From Apibacter mensalis (lineage in GTDB: Bacteria; Bacteroidota; Bacteroidia; Flavobacteriales; Weeksellaceae): a stretch of 64,000 bases of DNA. Numbering within the stretch: the first letter of the stretch is position 1; each line of letters begins with the position of its first letter. The translations under genes were made by a program, and so were the position numbers. Below the pieces are notes generated by a model. It saw only the letters and a list, made by a program, of their open reading frames with translations. It was not told the DNA's origin and did not search any database. Positions 17,801-27,331 of this stretch are shown one piece after another. The stretch covers positions 158,677 through 222,676 of the forward strand of contig NZ_LIVM01000003.1 of the NCBI RefSeq assembly GCF_001418685.1. The letters are read 5' to 3'.

Positions 17801-18601
17801 TTATTCTGCATTATTTTCTTCACTATTATCAGATACTTCAGAGTCATTAGTATCTTGCATTAAAACGTCTTCTTCTTCTGCTGCGCCTTCTTCTTTTGCC
17901 TTGGCTTTTTCAGCTTTTCTCACACTTAACCCTTCTTTAATAGAATTGGTAACTGTTTCTAATATCAAATCTATAGATTTTGAAGCATCATCATTACCCG
18001 GAATAGGAAAGTCTACCAACTGAGGATCTGAATTAGTATCTACGATTGCAAAAACAGGTATACCTAATTTTTTAGCCTCTGTCACAGCGATATGTTCTCT
18101 TAGTATATCTACTACAAAAAGAGCAGAAGGTAAACGAGTCATGTCAGCAATAGATCCTAAGTTTTTTTCTAATTTTGCTCTTTGACGATCTACTTGCAGT
18201 TTTTCTTTTTTAGATAGAGTTTCAAAAGTACCGTCTTTTTTCATTCTGTCAATTGAATTCATTTTTTTCACTGCCTTTCGAATGGTAACAAAGTTTGTTA
18301 ACATTCCTCCGGGCCATCTTTCTGTAATATAAGGCATGTTTACAGATTCTGCATGTTTAGCAACAATATCTTTTGCTTGCTTTTTAGTTGCTACAAATAG
18401 AATTTTTCTTCCTGATGTAGCAATTTTTCCTAAAGCGTTAGACGCTTCATCTAATTTTACAGAGGTTTTGTGTAAATCAATAATGTGGATCCCATTTTTC
18501 TCCATAAATATATAAGGAGCCATATGTGGATTCCACTTTCTGGTAAGGTGACCAAAATGCACACCTGCATTTAAAAGGTCTTTTACGTCTACTTTTGCCA
18601 T
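17801..18601 (-). CDS. rpsB: 30S ribosomal protein S2
   Basis: 266 residues. Conserved blocks are LLNAGVHFGHLTRKWNPHM (~8-26), ITERWPGGMLTNF (~92-104) and AVTEAKKLGIPVFAIVDTNSDP. The last ~40 residues are an acidic low-complexity tail (AKEEGAAEEEDVL...SEENNAE) seen in several Bacteroidetes S2 proteins. S2 joins the 30S subunit late and contacts S1. A nine-base inverted repeat lies in its leader at 18638-18661. It precedes tsf by 23 bases. Confidence 0.97.
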   Translation of the reverse strand: MAKVDVKDLLNAGVHFGHLTRKWNPHMAPYIFMEKNGIHIIDLHKTSVKLDEASNALGKIATSGRKILFVATKKQAKDIVAKHAESVNMPYITERWPGGMLTNFVTIRKAVKKMNSIDRMKKDGTFETLSKKEKLQVDRQRAKLEKNLGSIADMTRLPSALFVVDILREHIAVTEAKKLGIPVFAIVDTNSDPQLVDFPIPGNDDASKSIDLILETVTNSIKEGLSVRKAEKAKAKEEGAAEEEDVLMQDTNDSEVSDNSEENNAE

Positions 18602-18637
18602 ATTTTTTTTAGTTTACGTTCCGCTGTTTTTGCAATC

Positions 18638-18661
18638 AACTTAAAATTTAACTTTTAAGTT
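18638..18661 (-). promoter_or_regulatory. Inverted repeat in the rpsB leader
   Basis: AACTTAAAA and TTTTAAGTT are perfect nine-base arms around a six-base spacer, 37 bases upstream of the rpsB start. It may be an autoregulatory S2 site, an mRNA hairpin or an operator. The sequence alone does not decide. Confidence 0.4.
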
Positions 18662-18723
18662 TGGATGCTAAACTAAACGACAAGTTAAAATTGTTTATTA
18701 AAATCGTTATTTTTTTATATAAA

Positions 18724-18751
18724 ATAACCACTACAATAAAATAGTGGTTAT
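18724..18751 (-). terminator. Hairpin after rpsI
   Basis: ATAACCACTA and TAGTGGTTAT pair around an eight-base loop and are followed on the minus strand by an AT-rich, T-containing tract. It sits 21 bases past the rpsI stop, so part of the transcription from the rplM promoter probably ends before rpsB. Confidence 0.7.
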
Positions 18752-18771
18752 AAGTATTTTTATTAGTTGTA

Positions 18772-19158
18772 TTAACGTTTAGAGAATTGGAATCTTTTAC
18801 GCGCTTTTTTCTGTCCAAATTTCTTTCTTTCAACCATTCTAGGATCTCTGGTTAAAAGTCCTTCAGGCTTTAAAATCGTTCTATTTTCTTCATTTAGTGA
18901 TACTAGAGCTCTAGACACTGCCAGTCTAATAGCTTCAGCCTGTCCGGTTACTCCCCCTCCATATACATTTACTTTAATATCGTATTGACCTAATGTCTCA
19001 GTTAATTGAAAAGGTTGCGCTATTTTATATTGTAATACTTCTGTAGGAAAGTAAACTTTATAGTCTTTTCCGTTTATAGTAAAGTCTCCTTTTCCTTCAG
19101 AAAGATATACTCTTGCAACAGATGTTTTTCTTCTTCCTATTTTATGTGTAACTGCCAT
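18772..19158 (-). CDS. rpsI: 30S ribosomal protein S9
   Basis: 128 residues, full length for S9. The start IGRRKTSVARVYL, the central NVYGGGVTGQAEAIRLAVSRAL and the C-terminal RDPRMVERKKFGQKKARKRFQFSKR region (ending SKR) are all present. The basic C-terminal tail reaches the P-site tRNA in the 30S subunit. It follows rplM after five bases, the standard L13-S9 pair. Confidence 0.98.
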   Translation of the reverse strand: MAVTHKIGRRKTSVARVYLSEGKGDFTINGKDYKVYFPTEVLQYKIAQPFQLTETLGQYDIKVNVYGGGVTGQAEAIRLAVSRALVSLNEENRTILKPEGLLTRDPRMVERKKFGQKKARKRFQFSKR

Positions 19159-19163
19159 TATTT

Positions 19164-19619
19164 TTAGATGAAAGCGTTAATATCAAATGTTTTAGGTTGT
19201 TGAGCAACTTGTTCATGCTCTACTCCTTCATATAAGTATAAATTTTTAAGTACTTTTCTTCCCAATTTATTTTTAGGAAGCATACCTTTTACTGCATACT
19301 CCAACAATCTTCTTGGATCTTTTACCTTAATTTCGGCAACACTTGAAAATTTTTGTCCACCGGGATATCCTGTATGTCTCACATATTCTTTTTGTTCTGT
19401 TTTATCCCCGGATAAAACAACTTTTCCTGCATTGATAATCACAATATTATCACCACAATCTGCATGTGGAGTAAAATTTGTTTTGTGTTTTCCTCGCAAT
19501 ATTTTAGCTATTTTAGAAGCTAAACGCCCTAATTTTTGTCCTTCTGCATCAATAAGTAACCACTCTTTATTTGCAGTCTCTTTATTTGCCGATATGGTTT
19601 TGTAACTTAGTGTATTCAC
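19164..19619 (-). CDS. rplM: 50S ribosomal protein L13
   Basis: 151 residues. WLLIDAEGQKLGRLASKIA (~20-38), GDNIVIINAGKVVLSGDK and YAVKGMLPKNKLGRKVLKNLYLY are L13 signatures. It is an early-assembly 23S rRNA-binding protein. It begins the rplM-rpsI unit and is preceded by a strong flavobacterial promoter about 45 bases upstream. Confidence 0.98.
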   Translation of the reverse strand: MNTLSYKTISANKETANKEWLLIDAEGQKLGRLASKIAKILRGKHKTNFTPHADCGDNIVIINAGKVVLSGDKTEQKEYVRHTGYPGGQKFSSVAEIKVKDPRRLLEYAVKGMLPKNKLGRKVLKNLYLYEGVEHEQVAQQPKTFDINAFI

Positions 19620-19663
19620 TTTTCTTCTTTTTCCTTTATTAAAAATCGCCCTAAATAGGGTTG

Positions 19664-19693
19664 CAAATTTAAAAAATATTTTTAATTTAACAA
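19664..19693 (-). promoter_or_regulatory. rplM-rpsI promoter, strong flavobacterial consensus
   Basis: On the minus strand TTG (19691-19693) is separated by 19 bases from TAAATTTG (19664-19671). This is a full match to the TTG-N17-23-TAnnTTTG promoter of Bacteroidetes, 45 bases before the rplM start. A small palindrome CCCTAAATAGGG (19650-19661) sits just downstream, near the start of the transcript. The rest of the 19694-19884 gap shows nothing. Confidence 0.75.
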
Positions 19694-19884
19694 ATATCTT
19701 ATGAACATTTTATCGATTTTATGTGAGTTATTGTATATACCTTTAGTTCTTTAGGTATTTTATATGCTCAATTTATTTACAAAAAAGATGATCGTAAGAA
19801 TTTTTTTATTTATTAAAAATTTTAGATTTTTTAATTTATATTAATTATAATTTTATTTATTATTTATTAAACTAAATACTAATA

Positions 19885-20898
19885 ATGCGCAAAAATAATT
19901 TTGATTTTTTACGGTTATTGTTATCAATTTTAATTATTATAACTCATTCATATGATCTGAAAAATAATAATACTACTGACTTTTTAAGTGATTTTTCTGG
20001 ATTTAGTGTTGCTTATTTAACTGTAAAAAGTTTTTTTGTTATGAGCGGTTTTTTAGTGTGCAACAGCTTATTAAGGAGTTATTCTTTATTTATTTTTTAC
20101 TGGAAAAGATTTTTAAGAATATATCCGGGGCTTTTTGCAGCATTATTCTTTACCATTTTGTTATTACCTTTTGCTTATGATAAGAGTTTTTCAGATTATA
20201 TCACTAATAAGGATGTCTATACTTATATACCTAACAACTTATCCTTATTCAACTTGCAATATACTGTCTCGGGAATATTTGAAAATAATCCGTTTCCTAA
20301 AGTAATTAATGGCTCATTATGGACTTTACGTTATGAATTTTTCTTTTACATTTTAATTTCATTTTTATTTTTCATAAAAAAATATCATTTGTTTTTAAAG
20401 ATATTTTTAATAACTGTTTTATTCTCTAACATGGTCTTATATTTTTATTTTACTGCTCATAATCCCTCTTCTATTCAAATTCACTTTACAGACCTTTCTA
20501 TCTCTTTCATTTCAGGGGTTTTATTTTCTGTTTTCAATTTCCACAGACTTAATTATAATTATATTAAAATTATTTTTTTTGTTTCGCTATTGTTATTTTT
20601 TTTATTTGCTAGAATTTTTGATGAGCACTATTTTTTATTTTGCCAATATTTTATTTTCCCTTTTATCGTAATTTGCTTTGGATTATTATCTATATATCCA
20701 TTAAATAAAATAAATATCATAGGTGATCTTTCCTATGGAATCTATATTTCAGCTTTTGTTATACAACAATTTATTATTAATTTTTCACCTGAAATTCATC
20801 CACTTAATTTAGCTATATTTACTTTCATTTTATCTTCAACATATGCATACTTTTCGTGGCATTTTATTGAAATTAAAGCTTTAAATCTAAAAAAATAA
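19885..20898 (+). CDS. Acyltransferase 3 family membrane protein
   Basis: 337 residues with about ten transmembrane segments. The opening RKNNFDFLRLLLSILIIITHSYDL holds the conserved FDxLR and the catalytic-site His of the family (~22). VKSFFVMSGFLVCNSLLR and FYWKRFLRIYPGLFAALFF are the R/K-R-x-x-R-I-x-P motif region. Such proteins O-acetylate or otherwise acylate exported polysaccharides, LPS or peptidoglycan. The substrate is unknown and no glycan genes adjoin it. It is divergent from the rplM operon and 89 bases ahead of porZ. Confidence 0.9.
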   Translation: MRKNNFDFLRLLLSILIIITHSYDLKNNNTTDFLSDFSGFSVAYLTVKSFFVMSGFLVCNSLLRSYSLFIFYWKRFLRIYPGLFAALFFTILLLPFAYDKSFSDYITNKDVYTYIPNNLSLFNLQYTVSGIFENNPFPKVINGSLWTLRYEFFFYILISFLFFIKKYHLFLKIFLITVLFSNMVLYFYFTAHNPSSIQIHFTDLSISFISGVLFSVFNFHRLNYNYIKIIFFVSLLLFFLFARIFDEHYFLFCQYFIFPFIVICFGLLSIYPLNKINIIGDLSYGIYISAFVIQQFIINFSPEIHPLNLAIFTFILSSTYAYFSWHFIEIKALNLKK

Positions 20899-20987
20899 AT
20901 TTTTCAATATTTTTCAAATAAATAAATACTATTTTCACTAATTTTCCACTAAATCTATTAAATTTACATGCTATATATGTCATTTCT

Positions 20988-23234
20988 ATGAAGAAGTTTA
21001 CTTTCTTACTTTTATTAATTATTACCGGTCTTTGCCACTGCCAAAGTTCAAGATGGAAAGATTATTTTTCTTATTTTAATGTTAAAGCAATTCAACAAGT
21101 CGATAATCTTATTTTCTGTGCTTCTGAAAACGGGTTATTCTCTTATAATAAATCAACCGGAGAATTAAAAAAAATCTCAAAAGCTAACGGTCTTCATGAA
21201 GTTAATATTTCTGCTTTTGCTTATAATTCCAGTAATAAAACTTTACTAGTTGGGTATAACAGCGGTAAATTAGATATTTTAAAACAAGATAAGATCCATT
21301 TAGTTGTGGATATCCCTTTTGATAAAAATTATCAAGGTAATAAAAAAATTAATCATATATATACTGAAGGCAACTATGCGGTACTTTCAATGGATTTTGG
21401 AATAACTTTATTCGATTTAAAAAAACTTGAATTTAAAGAAACTTGCTATTTTAAACAAAGTCTCAATTACTATAAAGTCAATAAAAGCGCAATATTGAAT
21501 AATAAAATATTCGCTGCCTCAACTAGTGGAATTTATTCTCACGATATAGATAATATGCTTCCTAATTTTTCTGCCTGGACTCACACTAACAATGGAATTA
21601 ATTTTAATCAAATAGCTAAAAATAATTCATCCTTATTTATTAGCTCTAACAATACTATTTATAAAAGTGATGATGGAGGTATTACCTGGCAAAATAAAGG
21701 TAATTATATTGATTTAAAGGATATCGTTTCAATTGATGGTTTCCTTTTATTGATTCAAAAAAATAAAATATTTTTATTAGATAATTTCTTAAAAGTTTTA
21801 AAATCAATGGAATTTTCTGATGATCTAAATACCGGTTTTTATTCTGATGGTATTTTTTATGCAGGAACACAATTTAAAGGTCTTATTAGAAACAATACTT
21901 ACGTGGTACCGGATGGCCCCTTTAACAACCGTTCTTATTCATTAACCATCTGTGATAATCAATTGTGGGTAGCCCCGGGAGGAAGAAATATAGATAATTA
22001 TTATCAAACGAATCCTAATACCTTTGGTTTTTATCATTTTAATGGACAAAGATGGGATCATGTATCAGCCGAGAGCATTAATGATGAACGATATATTATG
22101 AAAGTTATTCCTAATTGTAATAATACTCGTGAAGCCTTCATTCTTTCCTATGAAAATGGTTTGTTAAAGATGGTTAACAATCAATTGAAATTTATTTATA
22201 ATCGTACTAATTCGCCAATAATTGAATATGAGCGATTGGTTGGCGGTGATTTTGATGCTGATGGGAATTTAATTTTGATTCAAACCTTTGCAGCTGAATC
22301 TGCCAATGGGGTAAACAATGCCATTATTATAAAAACTCCAAGTGATCAATTTAAATTTTTAAGCCTTTTACCAAAAAGAGTTAATCTTACCGGAGGAGCT
22401 ATGAATCCTTATATTGATTCCCAAGGATATATATGGGTACCCTCTCCAAGAAATAATGGACTAATAGTATATAAATATAATCGGACTCCGCTTAATACAT
22501 CTGATGACAAAATTTATTTAATTGATTCTAATAAGGATTCAGGAAATTTACCCTCTAATAATATTTTATGTGTAAATTTAGATAAATCCGGAACTGCGTG
22601 GATTGGAACTGATAGTGGTCTTCGTATATTACGTAACCCATATCAATCATTAGAAACAGGTAATTATAATACCGAAAGGATTGTTATTACTCAAAATGGT
22701 TTAGGTGAAGAAGTTTTACGAGAGACTAAGATTACAGTAATTAAAACCGATGCTGCTAACAGGAAATGGATAGGTACACATAGCTCAGGGGTTTTTTATT
22801 TATCTGAAGACGGAACCACTCTTTTAAATAGATTTACTGAAGAAAATTCCCCACTACCCTCCAACCTCATCACCGATATACAAATTGATAAAACCGGAGA
22901 AGTATATTTTGTTACTCCATCCGGTATTGTTTCTTATAGAAGCGACATTGTTGATTCCGACGATGAATTTGGAGATATTGTTGCGTATCCTAATCCGGTC
23001 AGGCCCGGTTATACAGGAAATATAACTATACGCGGTTTAGCCCACGATTCTTTTGTCAAAATTACAGATGTTGCAGGTAACCTCGTTTATGAGACTAAAG
23101 CTCCCGGAGGAGTTGCAACTTGGAACGGTACTAATTTTAACGCTAAGCCGGTCTCTTCCGGAGTATATTTAGTGTTAGTAAGCAATTCGGAAGGGAAAAA
23201 ACATGCTACAACTAAAATTGCAATCATTCGATAA
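20988..23234 (+). CDS. porZ: Type IX secretion system surface protein PorZ
   Basis: 748 residues, with a signal peptide (FLLLLIITGLCHCQS). Two beta-propeller regions follow, made of repeats such as LIFCASENGLFSYNKSTGEL and GTAWIGTDSGLRILRNP, like the two-component-regulator propeller fold of PorZ. The last ~85 residues (AYPNPVRPGYTGNITIRGL ... TTKIAIIR) are a type IX C-terminal domain. PorZ is part of the surface attachment complex with PorU, PorV and PorQ, which removes the sorting signal and links cargo to A-LPS. Its position directly before recO (14-base gap) is a conserved flavobacterial arrangement. Confidence 0.9.
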   Translation: MKKFTFLLLLIITGLCHCQSSRWKDYFSYFNVKAIQQVDNLIFCASENGLFSYNKSTGELKKISKANGLHEVNISAFAYNSSNKTLLVGYNSGKLDILKQDKIHLVVDIPFDKNYQGNKKINHIYTEGNYAVLSMDFGITLFDLKKLEFKETCYFKQSLNYYKVNKSAILNNKIFAASTSGIYSHDIDNMLPNFSAWTHTNNGINFNQIAKNNSSLFISSNNTIYKSDDGGITWQNKGNYIDLKDIVSIDGFLLLIQKNKIFLLDNFLKVLKSMEFSDDLNTGFYSDGIFYAGTQFKGLIRNNTYVVPDGPFNNRSYSLTICDNQLWVAPGGRNIDNYYQTNPNTFGFYHFNGQRWDHVSAESINDERYIMKVIPNCNNTREAFILSYENGLLKMVNNQLKFIYNRTNSPIIEYERLVGGDFDADGNLILIQTFAAESANGVNNAIIIKTPSDQFKFLSLLPKRVNLTGGAMNPYIDSQGYIWVPSPRNNGLIVYKYNRTPLNTSDDKIYLIDSNKDSGNLPSNNILCVNLDKSGTAWIGTDSGLRILRNPYQSLETGNYNTERIVITQNGLGEEVLRETKITVIKTDAANRKWIGTHSSGVFYLSEDGTTLLNRFTEENSPLPSNLITDIQIDKTGEVYFVTPSGIVSYRSDIVDSDDEFGDIVAYPNPVRPGYTGNITIRGLAHDSFVKITDVAGNLVYETKAPGGVATWNGTNFNAKPVSSGVYLVLVSNSEGKKHATTKIAIIR

Positions 23235-23248
23235 GATAAGTTTAATAA

Positions 23249-23959
23249 ATGATTCAAACCACTAAAGCTATTGTTTTGTCTTTTTTAAAATATGGAGATT
23301 CTTCTCTTATTGTTAAATGCTATACTGAAAAATTTGGTTACAAAGATTTTATTTTAAAAAATTCTTTTTCGAAGAAAAATAGAAAAAGTCATTTTATTTT
23401 TTTATTTAATGAAATCGAAATTACGTTTTATTCCAATAATAACAATTCTTTAAAATTAATTAAAGAAATTCATCAAGCCCACATTTTTAATACTATTCAT
23501 ACGAACATTATTAAATCATCAATTATAACTTTTATTGGAGAAATAGTGAACCAAACTCTTAAAAAAGAGGATGCACAAGACTTGTCTTTATATAATTTTA
23601 TAAAAAACAGTTTAATTGATTTAGATGTTAAAGACAGTTATTTTTCTGATTTTCATCTTTATTTTTTACTGCATTTTTCTAAATATATTGGTTTTTATCC
23701 TCTGGAAAATAATTCAGATTTCCCTTTTTTCAATATTAAAGAGGGTATATTTTCTCTAAAGGCTGATACTGTTTCGAGGGAAGAAAATGCACATCTATGG
23801 AAACTGTTACTTACTTATGATTTCAAATCTTTAAAAAATTGCTTTAATTCATCACAGCGTAAGCAAATGCTTTCTGAAATTTTAACTTATTTTGATATGC
23901 ATTGGTCTAATTTTAATAAGCCTATTTCATTAAATATTTTAAAACTTATTTTCGATTAA
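23249..23959 (+). CDS. recO: DNA repair protein RecO
   Basis: 236 residues. The N-terminal OB-fold begins TTKAIVLSFLKYGDSSLIVKCYTEKFG, the classic RecO start, and the helical C-terminal domain follows with LDVKDSYFSDFHLYFLLHFSKYIGFYP. The zinc-binding Cys residues of many RecO proteins are absent, as is common in Bacteroidetes. RecO loads RecA on SSB-coated DNA with RecR. It is co-oriented with porZ and converges on mnmA with a 17-base gap. Confidence 0.93.
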   Translation: MIQTTKAIVLSFLKYGDSSLIVKCYTEKFGYKDFILKNSFSKKNRKSHFIFLFNEIEITFYSNNNNSLKLIKEIHQAHIFNTIHTNIIKSSIITFIGEIVNQTLKKEDAQDLSLYNFIKNSLIDLDVKDSYFSDFHLYFLLHFSKYIGFYPLENNSDFPFFNIKEGIFSLKADTVSREENAHLWKLLLTYDFKSLKNCFNSSQRKQMLSEILTYFDMHWSNFNKPISLNILKLIFD

Positions 23960-23976
23960 TAATTTTAGCTAAATAA

Positions 23977-25161
23977 TTAAGAAATAACCCCACTTCCTAT
24001 TAATTCGTCGTCAACATACCAAGCGGCAAACTGCCCTCGGGTTATTGCTGATTGCAAATTTTCGAATTCGATATATAGTCTCTTTTCAAATTGATATAAA
24101 ACTGCATTTTGTAATGATTGTCTATATCTTATCCTTACTCTTACTCTTAAAGTATCTCCGATCTTCATTTTTAAGTCCTCTCTAACCCAATGTACTTCAT
24201 TTTGATCAATAAATAATGCTTTTCTAAATAAACCGGGATGATTTTTACCTTCACCTACATAAATCGTATTATTTCTTACATCCGTATCAATTACAAAACA
24301 CGGCTCAACATGTCCTCCTATACCCAATCCTTTTCTTTGCCCGATTGTGTAATAATGAGCCCCTGAATGTTCTCCAATGATTTTTCCATCTGCTTCATTA
24401 TAATTTAATGGAGTAGACAAATAAATCAATTCTTCTTCTTTGGATTCAAACGATTGTTCTTCTGTTTTATATATAGAATTGTCTGAAAAAATTTCAATTA
24501 ATTTGCCTTTTTTAGGTTTTAATTTTTGTTGTAAAAAATCAGGTAATCTAATTTTACCGATGAAGCATAATCCTTGAGAATCCTTTTTATATGCAGTGAT
24601 TAAACCAATTTCCTGTGCAATTTGCCTTACTTCGGGCTTAGTTAAATTTCCTATAGGAAATAATGTTTTGGACAGTTGATATTGGTTAAGCTGACATAAA
24701 AAATAAGATTGGTCTTTATTGGTATCTAAACCCGATAAAAGCCGATAAATTGTTTTATTTTCGCCATCAAATGAATTAATTCTAGCATAATGGCCGGTTG
24801 CTACTTTATCTGCTCCTAAAGATAAAGCCGTTTTAAGAAATATATCAAATTTGATTTCTCTGTTGCATAAAATATCCGGATTCGGGGTTCGTCCTGATTC
24901 GTATTCATGAAACATATAATCAACAATTCTTTCTTTATAAATTTCAGAAAGGTCTACTACTTGGTAGGGTATATTCAGTTTTCGAGCTATCAGCATTGCA
25001 TCATTACTATCTTCAACCCAAGGACATTCATCTTCAAGTGTAAATTCAGAATCATTCCAATTCTTCATAAAAAGACCTATAACTTCATGACCTTGTTGTT
25101 GCAATAAATATGCTGCAACGCTTGAATCTACCCCCCCGGATAAGCCTACTACTACTTTCAT
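23977..25161 (-). CDS. mnmA: tRNA-specific 2-thiouridylase MnmA
   Basis: 394 residues. The PP-loop motif [13 protein letters not shown] (~8-20) binds ATP. The two catalytic Cys are in [12 protein letters not shown] (~100) and [10 protein letters not shown] (~197). TGHYARI and the C-terminal barrel ([14 protein letters not shown]) are characteristic. It thiolates U34 in the tRNAs for Lys, Glu and Gln. It lies after the yajC cluster, separated by a terminator hairpin, so it is likely transcribed from its own promoter. Confidence 0.97.
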   Translation of the reverse strand: MKVVVGLSGGVDSSVAAYLLQQQGHEVIGLFMKNWNDSEFTLEDECPWVEDSNDAMLIARKLNIPYQVVDLSEIYKERIVDYMFHEYESGRTPNPDILCNREIKFDIFLKTALSLGADKVATGHYARINSFDGENKTIYRLLSGLDTNKDQSYFLCQLNQYQLSKTLFPIGNLTKPEVRQIAQEIGLITAYKKDSQGLCFIGKIRLPDFLQQKLKPKKGKLIEIFSDNSIYKTEEQSFESKEEELIYLSTPLNYNEADGKIIGEHSGAHYYTIGQRKGLGIGGHVEPCFVIDTDVRNNTIYVGEGKNHPGLFRKALFIDQNEVHWVREDLKMKIGDTLRVRVRIRYRQSLQNAVLYQFEKRLYIEFENLQSAITRGQFAAWYVDDELIGSGVIS

Positions 25162-25170
25162 TCTATATAA

Positions 25171-25210
25171 TTAAAAGGCATACTCTATTATTATAGAATA
25201 TGCCTTAAGT
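25171..25210 (-). terminator. Terminator after yajC
   Basis: Fourteen-base arms with one mismatch (AAGGCATACTCTAT against ATAGAATATGCCTT) and a four-base loop lie between yajC and mnmA on the minus strand. They end the secG-nusB-yajC transcript. Confidence 0.75.
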
Positions 25211-25225
25211 TTTATTTATATTCTT

Positions 25226-25552
25226 TTATTTTTTTGCTGGTGAATTTTCCGAATATCTGGCTATGGATAATTCTCTGGAAATTGCTGATTTTTCAATTTT
25301 TATTTTACCGGCCATAGTTTCTATAATTAACCCATCATCCATAATTTCTGCAACTTTTCCATGAATACCGGAAGTGGTAACTATTCTTGTTCCTTTTGCT
25401 ATATTATCTTGAAAATTCTTTTCTTGTTTTTGTCTTTTTGTTTGCGGCCTAATAAAAAAGAAATAAAACACCACAAATAGGAGTACTAAGGGAAGGAATG
25501 CTCCTGCTTGTTCCATGAAACTTCCTTTTGCTTGTAAAATTATTGTTAACAT
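25226..25552 (-). CDS. yajC: Preprotein translocase subunit YajC
   Basis: 108 residues. One membrane segment (GAFLPLVLLFVVFYFFFIRP, ~17-36) is followed by the family motif RPQTKRQKQEKNF and the small soluble domain GTRIVTTSGIHGKVAEI. YajC associates with SecDF in the inner membrane. It follows the DUF1573 gene by 18 bases in a reverse block shared with nusB and secG, so two Sec accessory subunits are encoded close together. Confidence 0.95.
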   Translation of the reverse strand: MLTIILQAKGSFMEQAGAFLPLVLLFVVFYFFFIRPQTKRQKQEKNFQDNIAKGTRIVTTSGIHGKVAEIMDDGLIIETMAGKIKIEKSAISRELSIARYSENSPAKK

Positions 25553-25570
25553 TTTTATTTAAATTTATTT

Positions 25571-26023
25571 TTAATTAACTTTTGCTTGAAATTTAATTAA
25601 TTTAGTTTCAAAGTTGCCTGAAATCGCTATAATTTTAACTACCTCTCCCTCAAAATTAGATGAATCGAAAGTAACCGTAACTTCACCTTTCTTGCCCGGA
25701 TATACCGGTTCTTTAGTATATTTAGGAGTCGTACATCCACAGGAAGGCCGTACTTCTGAAATTAATAAGGGACGTTTTCCAATATTGGTAAATTTAAAAA
25801 TATGGGTAACTTTTTCTCCCTTTTTTATATCTTTAAAATCATACGTATCTTCACTAAATTTTATAACAGATTCTTCTGTTATTTTAGGTACTTCATGACT
25901 ACTATTATTTTGGGTATTATCCTGAAGTGTACTTTCTATCTGCTTTTGAGAAGATTTTTTTTTATTGCAACTGAATGTGATTAACAGACCAACTATTAAA
26001 AATACTACTGCTGATTTTTTCAT
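25571..26023 (-). CDS. DUF1573 lipoprotein
   Basis: 150 residues. A lipoprotein signal peptide ends LLITFSC (lipobox Cys ~19) and is followed by a polar low-complexity linker. The DUF1573 Ig-like domain (~60-150) holds HIFKFTNIGKRPLLI, then SEVRPSCGCTTPKYTKEPVYP and the closing GNFETKLIKFQAKV. The SCGC motif is nearly invariant in the family. Function is unknown. It is widely kept in Bacteroidetes next to nusB and yajC, as here (12 bases from nusB, 18 from yajC), so it is probably a periplasmic envelope protein of that operon. Confidence 0.9.
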   Translation of the reverse strand: MKKSAVVFLIVGLLITFSCNKKKSSQKQIESTLQDNTQNNSSHEVPKITEESVIKFSEDTYDFKDIKKGEKVTHIFKFTNIGKRPLLISEVRPSCGCTTPKYTKEPVYPGKKGEVTVTFDSSNFEGEVVKIIAISGNFETKLIKFQAKVN

Positions 26024-26035
26024 ATGTTAGAATGT

Positions 26036-26941
26036 TTAAACTTTATTCATATCTCTTGCGTATCTATCTAAAATACCGTTAATAAATACATTACTTTTCG
26101 CACTTGAATAAACCTTTGCTAATTCAATGCATTCATTAATTACTACTTTAGCAGGAACTTGTGGAAAATAATTAAGTTCTGTAAATCCCATTGCTAATAT
26201 GATTTTATCTATTTCTGCAATTCTATCCAGTTCCCAATTATTTGATCTTTTTTCGATTAATTTTAAACTTTCCGGATAATGCTTTACCGTTGTCCTAAAT
26301 AGATTTTTTGCAAATAAAATACCTTCATCCGATTTTAAAACTTGAATTAATGTATCAAATGGCGCACCTTCCTCCATAGATTTTATAGTCTTCAATGTCA
26401 TATTATTTGCAATATGTATATCGTCAGCCCACGAAAGCTTCAATTCTTCAAACCATTCATACATGATATCATTATCTGCTATATGTTTTAAGAATAATTT
26501 AAGCAATATTTTTTTCTCAGATTCAAAATCTGTTTCTTTACTTTGCATATACTCTAAATAACTTCTGGTAGTTTGAAATTTTTTAAAGATAATAGCCGGA
26601 TAATTATTATTTAAATGCCACGATAATTCTAAATGTTTGTCTGAATACTCTTTTCTTGCTTTGTTTTTTTCTAACAACTCAAATATTCTATTATTAACAA
26701 ACTTAAGATTAGGATTTTTTTCCTCTTCTGTTGCAAAACGTTTTTGCTTTTTCCTTTCAATAACTTCAAGAGCATAATCTCTTATAGCCAATAGAAGATT
26801 TAACTGATAAATGTATAAATCATATATCTCATCTATAGACTGAAACATACTTTTTTCAACATATTCTAACTCATTCACACTTATATTATATGCATATAGA
26901 ACCTGTAGAATTTTTTCTCTAATTTGCCTTCTTCCTAACAC
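26036..26941 (-). CDS. nusB: Transcription antitermination factor NusB (long flavobacterial form)
   Basis: 301 residues, about twice the E. coli length. The start MLGRRQIREKILQVLYAYNI is the NusB N-terminal helix. The conserved core reappears at the C terminus (IDKIILAMGFTELNYFPQVPAKVVINECIELAKVYSS ..., here given only as IILAMGFTELNYF and VINECIELAKVYSS), ending GILDRYARDM. The ~150 residues between are a helical insertion typical of Flavobacteriia. NusB with S10 (NusE) binds boxA RNA in rRNA antitermination. It is in the reverse block between secG and the DUF1573 gene. Confidence 0.92.
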   Translation of the reverse strand: MLGRRQIREKILQVLYAYNISVNELEYVEKSMFQSIDEIYDLYIYQLNLLLAIRDYALEVIERKKQKRFATEEEKNPNLKFVNNRIFELLEKNKARKEYSDKHLELSWHLNNNYPAIIFKKFQTTRSYLEYMQSKETDFESEKKILLKLFLKHIADNDIMYEWFEELKLSWADDIHIANNMTLKTIKSMEEGAPFDTLIQVLKSDEGILFAKNLFRTTVKHYPESLKLIEKRSNNWELDRIAEIDKIILAMGFTELNYFPQVPAKVVINECIELAKVYSSAKSNVFINGILDRYARDMNKV

Positions 26942-27003
26942 ATCGATAAATTTTTAAGAACATTATTAATTACTATTTTTAGTGTTAATTACTATAGTGT
27001 ATT

Positions 27004-27330
27004 TTATTTTACGTTAGTTTTTGGCAATGCCTGTTCTTGCTGAGTAGTTGAAGACTGATTTGAATTTTTGGTTGGAGTTGATGTATATATAGTTGGCTTT
27101 GCAATCAATACAGATGCAAAAATTGATAATAATACTATTACCCCTCCTAAAGTCCAAGTTGCCTTTTCCATAAAATCATTTGTTTTTTGAACACCAAACA
27201 TTTGTGTGCCACTACCTCCGAAAGTTGAACTTAACCCTCCTCCTTTTGGATTCTGAGATAAAACAACTAATATTAGTAAAATGCACGCGATAATGATGAA
27301 TATCATTAGTATTCCATATACTGCTGTCAT
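27004..27330 (-). CDS. secG: Preprotein translocase subunit SecG
   Basis: 108 residues, two transmembrane segments (ILMIFIIIACILLILVVL and GGVIVLLSIFASVLI) joined by the glycine-rich motif QNPKGGGLSSTFGGSGTQMF that marks SecG. The C-terminal tail is Ser/Thr/Gln rich. SecG aids SecYE translocation. Its start is one base from the stop of the TPR-like gene, so the two are tightly coupled. Confidence 0.95.
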   Translation of the reverse strand: MTAVYGILMIFIIIACILLILVVLSQNPKGGGLSSTFGGSGTQMFGVQKTNDFMEKATWTLGGVIVLLSIFASVLIAKPTIYTSTPTKNSNQSSTTQQEQALPKTNVK

Positions 27331-27331
27331 G

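Noticed and set aside
17263..17850. 195-codon forward open frame opposite tsf and rpsB
   Set aside because: Antisense shadow of two certain translation genes with Ala/Ser/Phe-biased composition.
18648..18833. 61-codon reverse frame between rpsB and rpsI
   Set aside because: Overlaps the end of rpsI and a terminator hairpin; composition is not protein-like.
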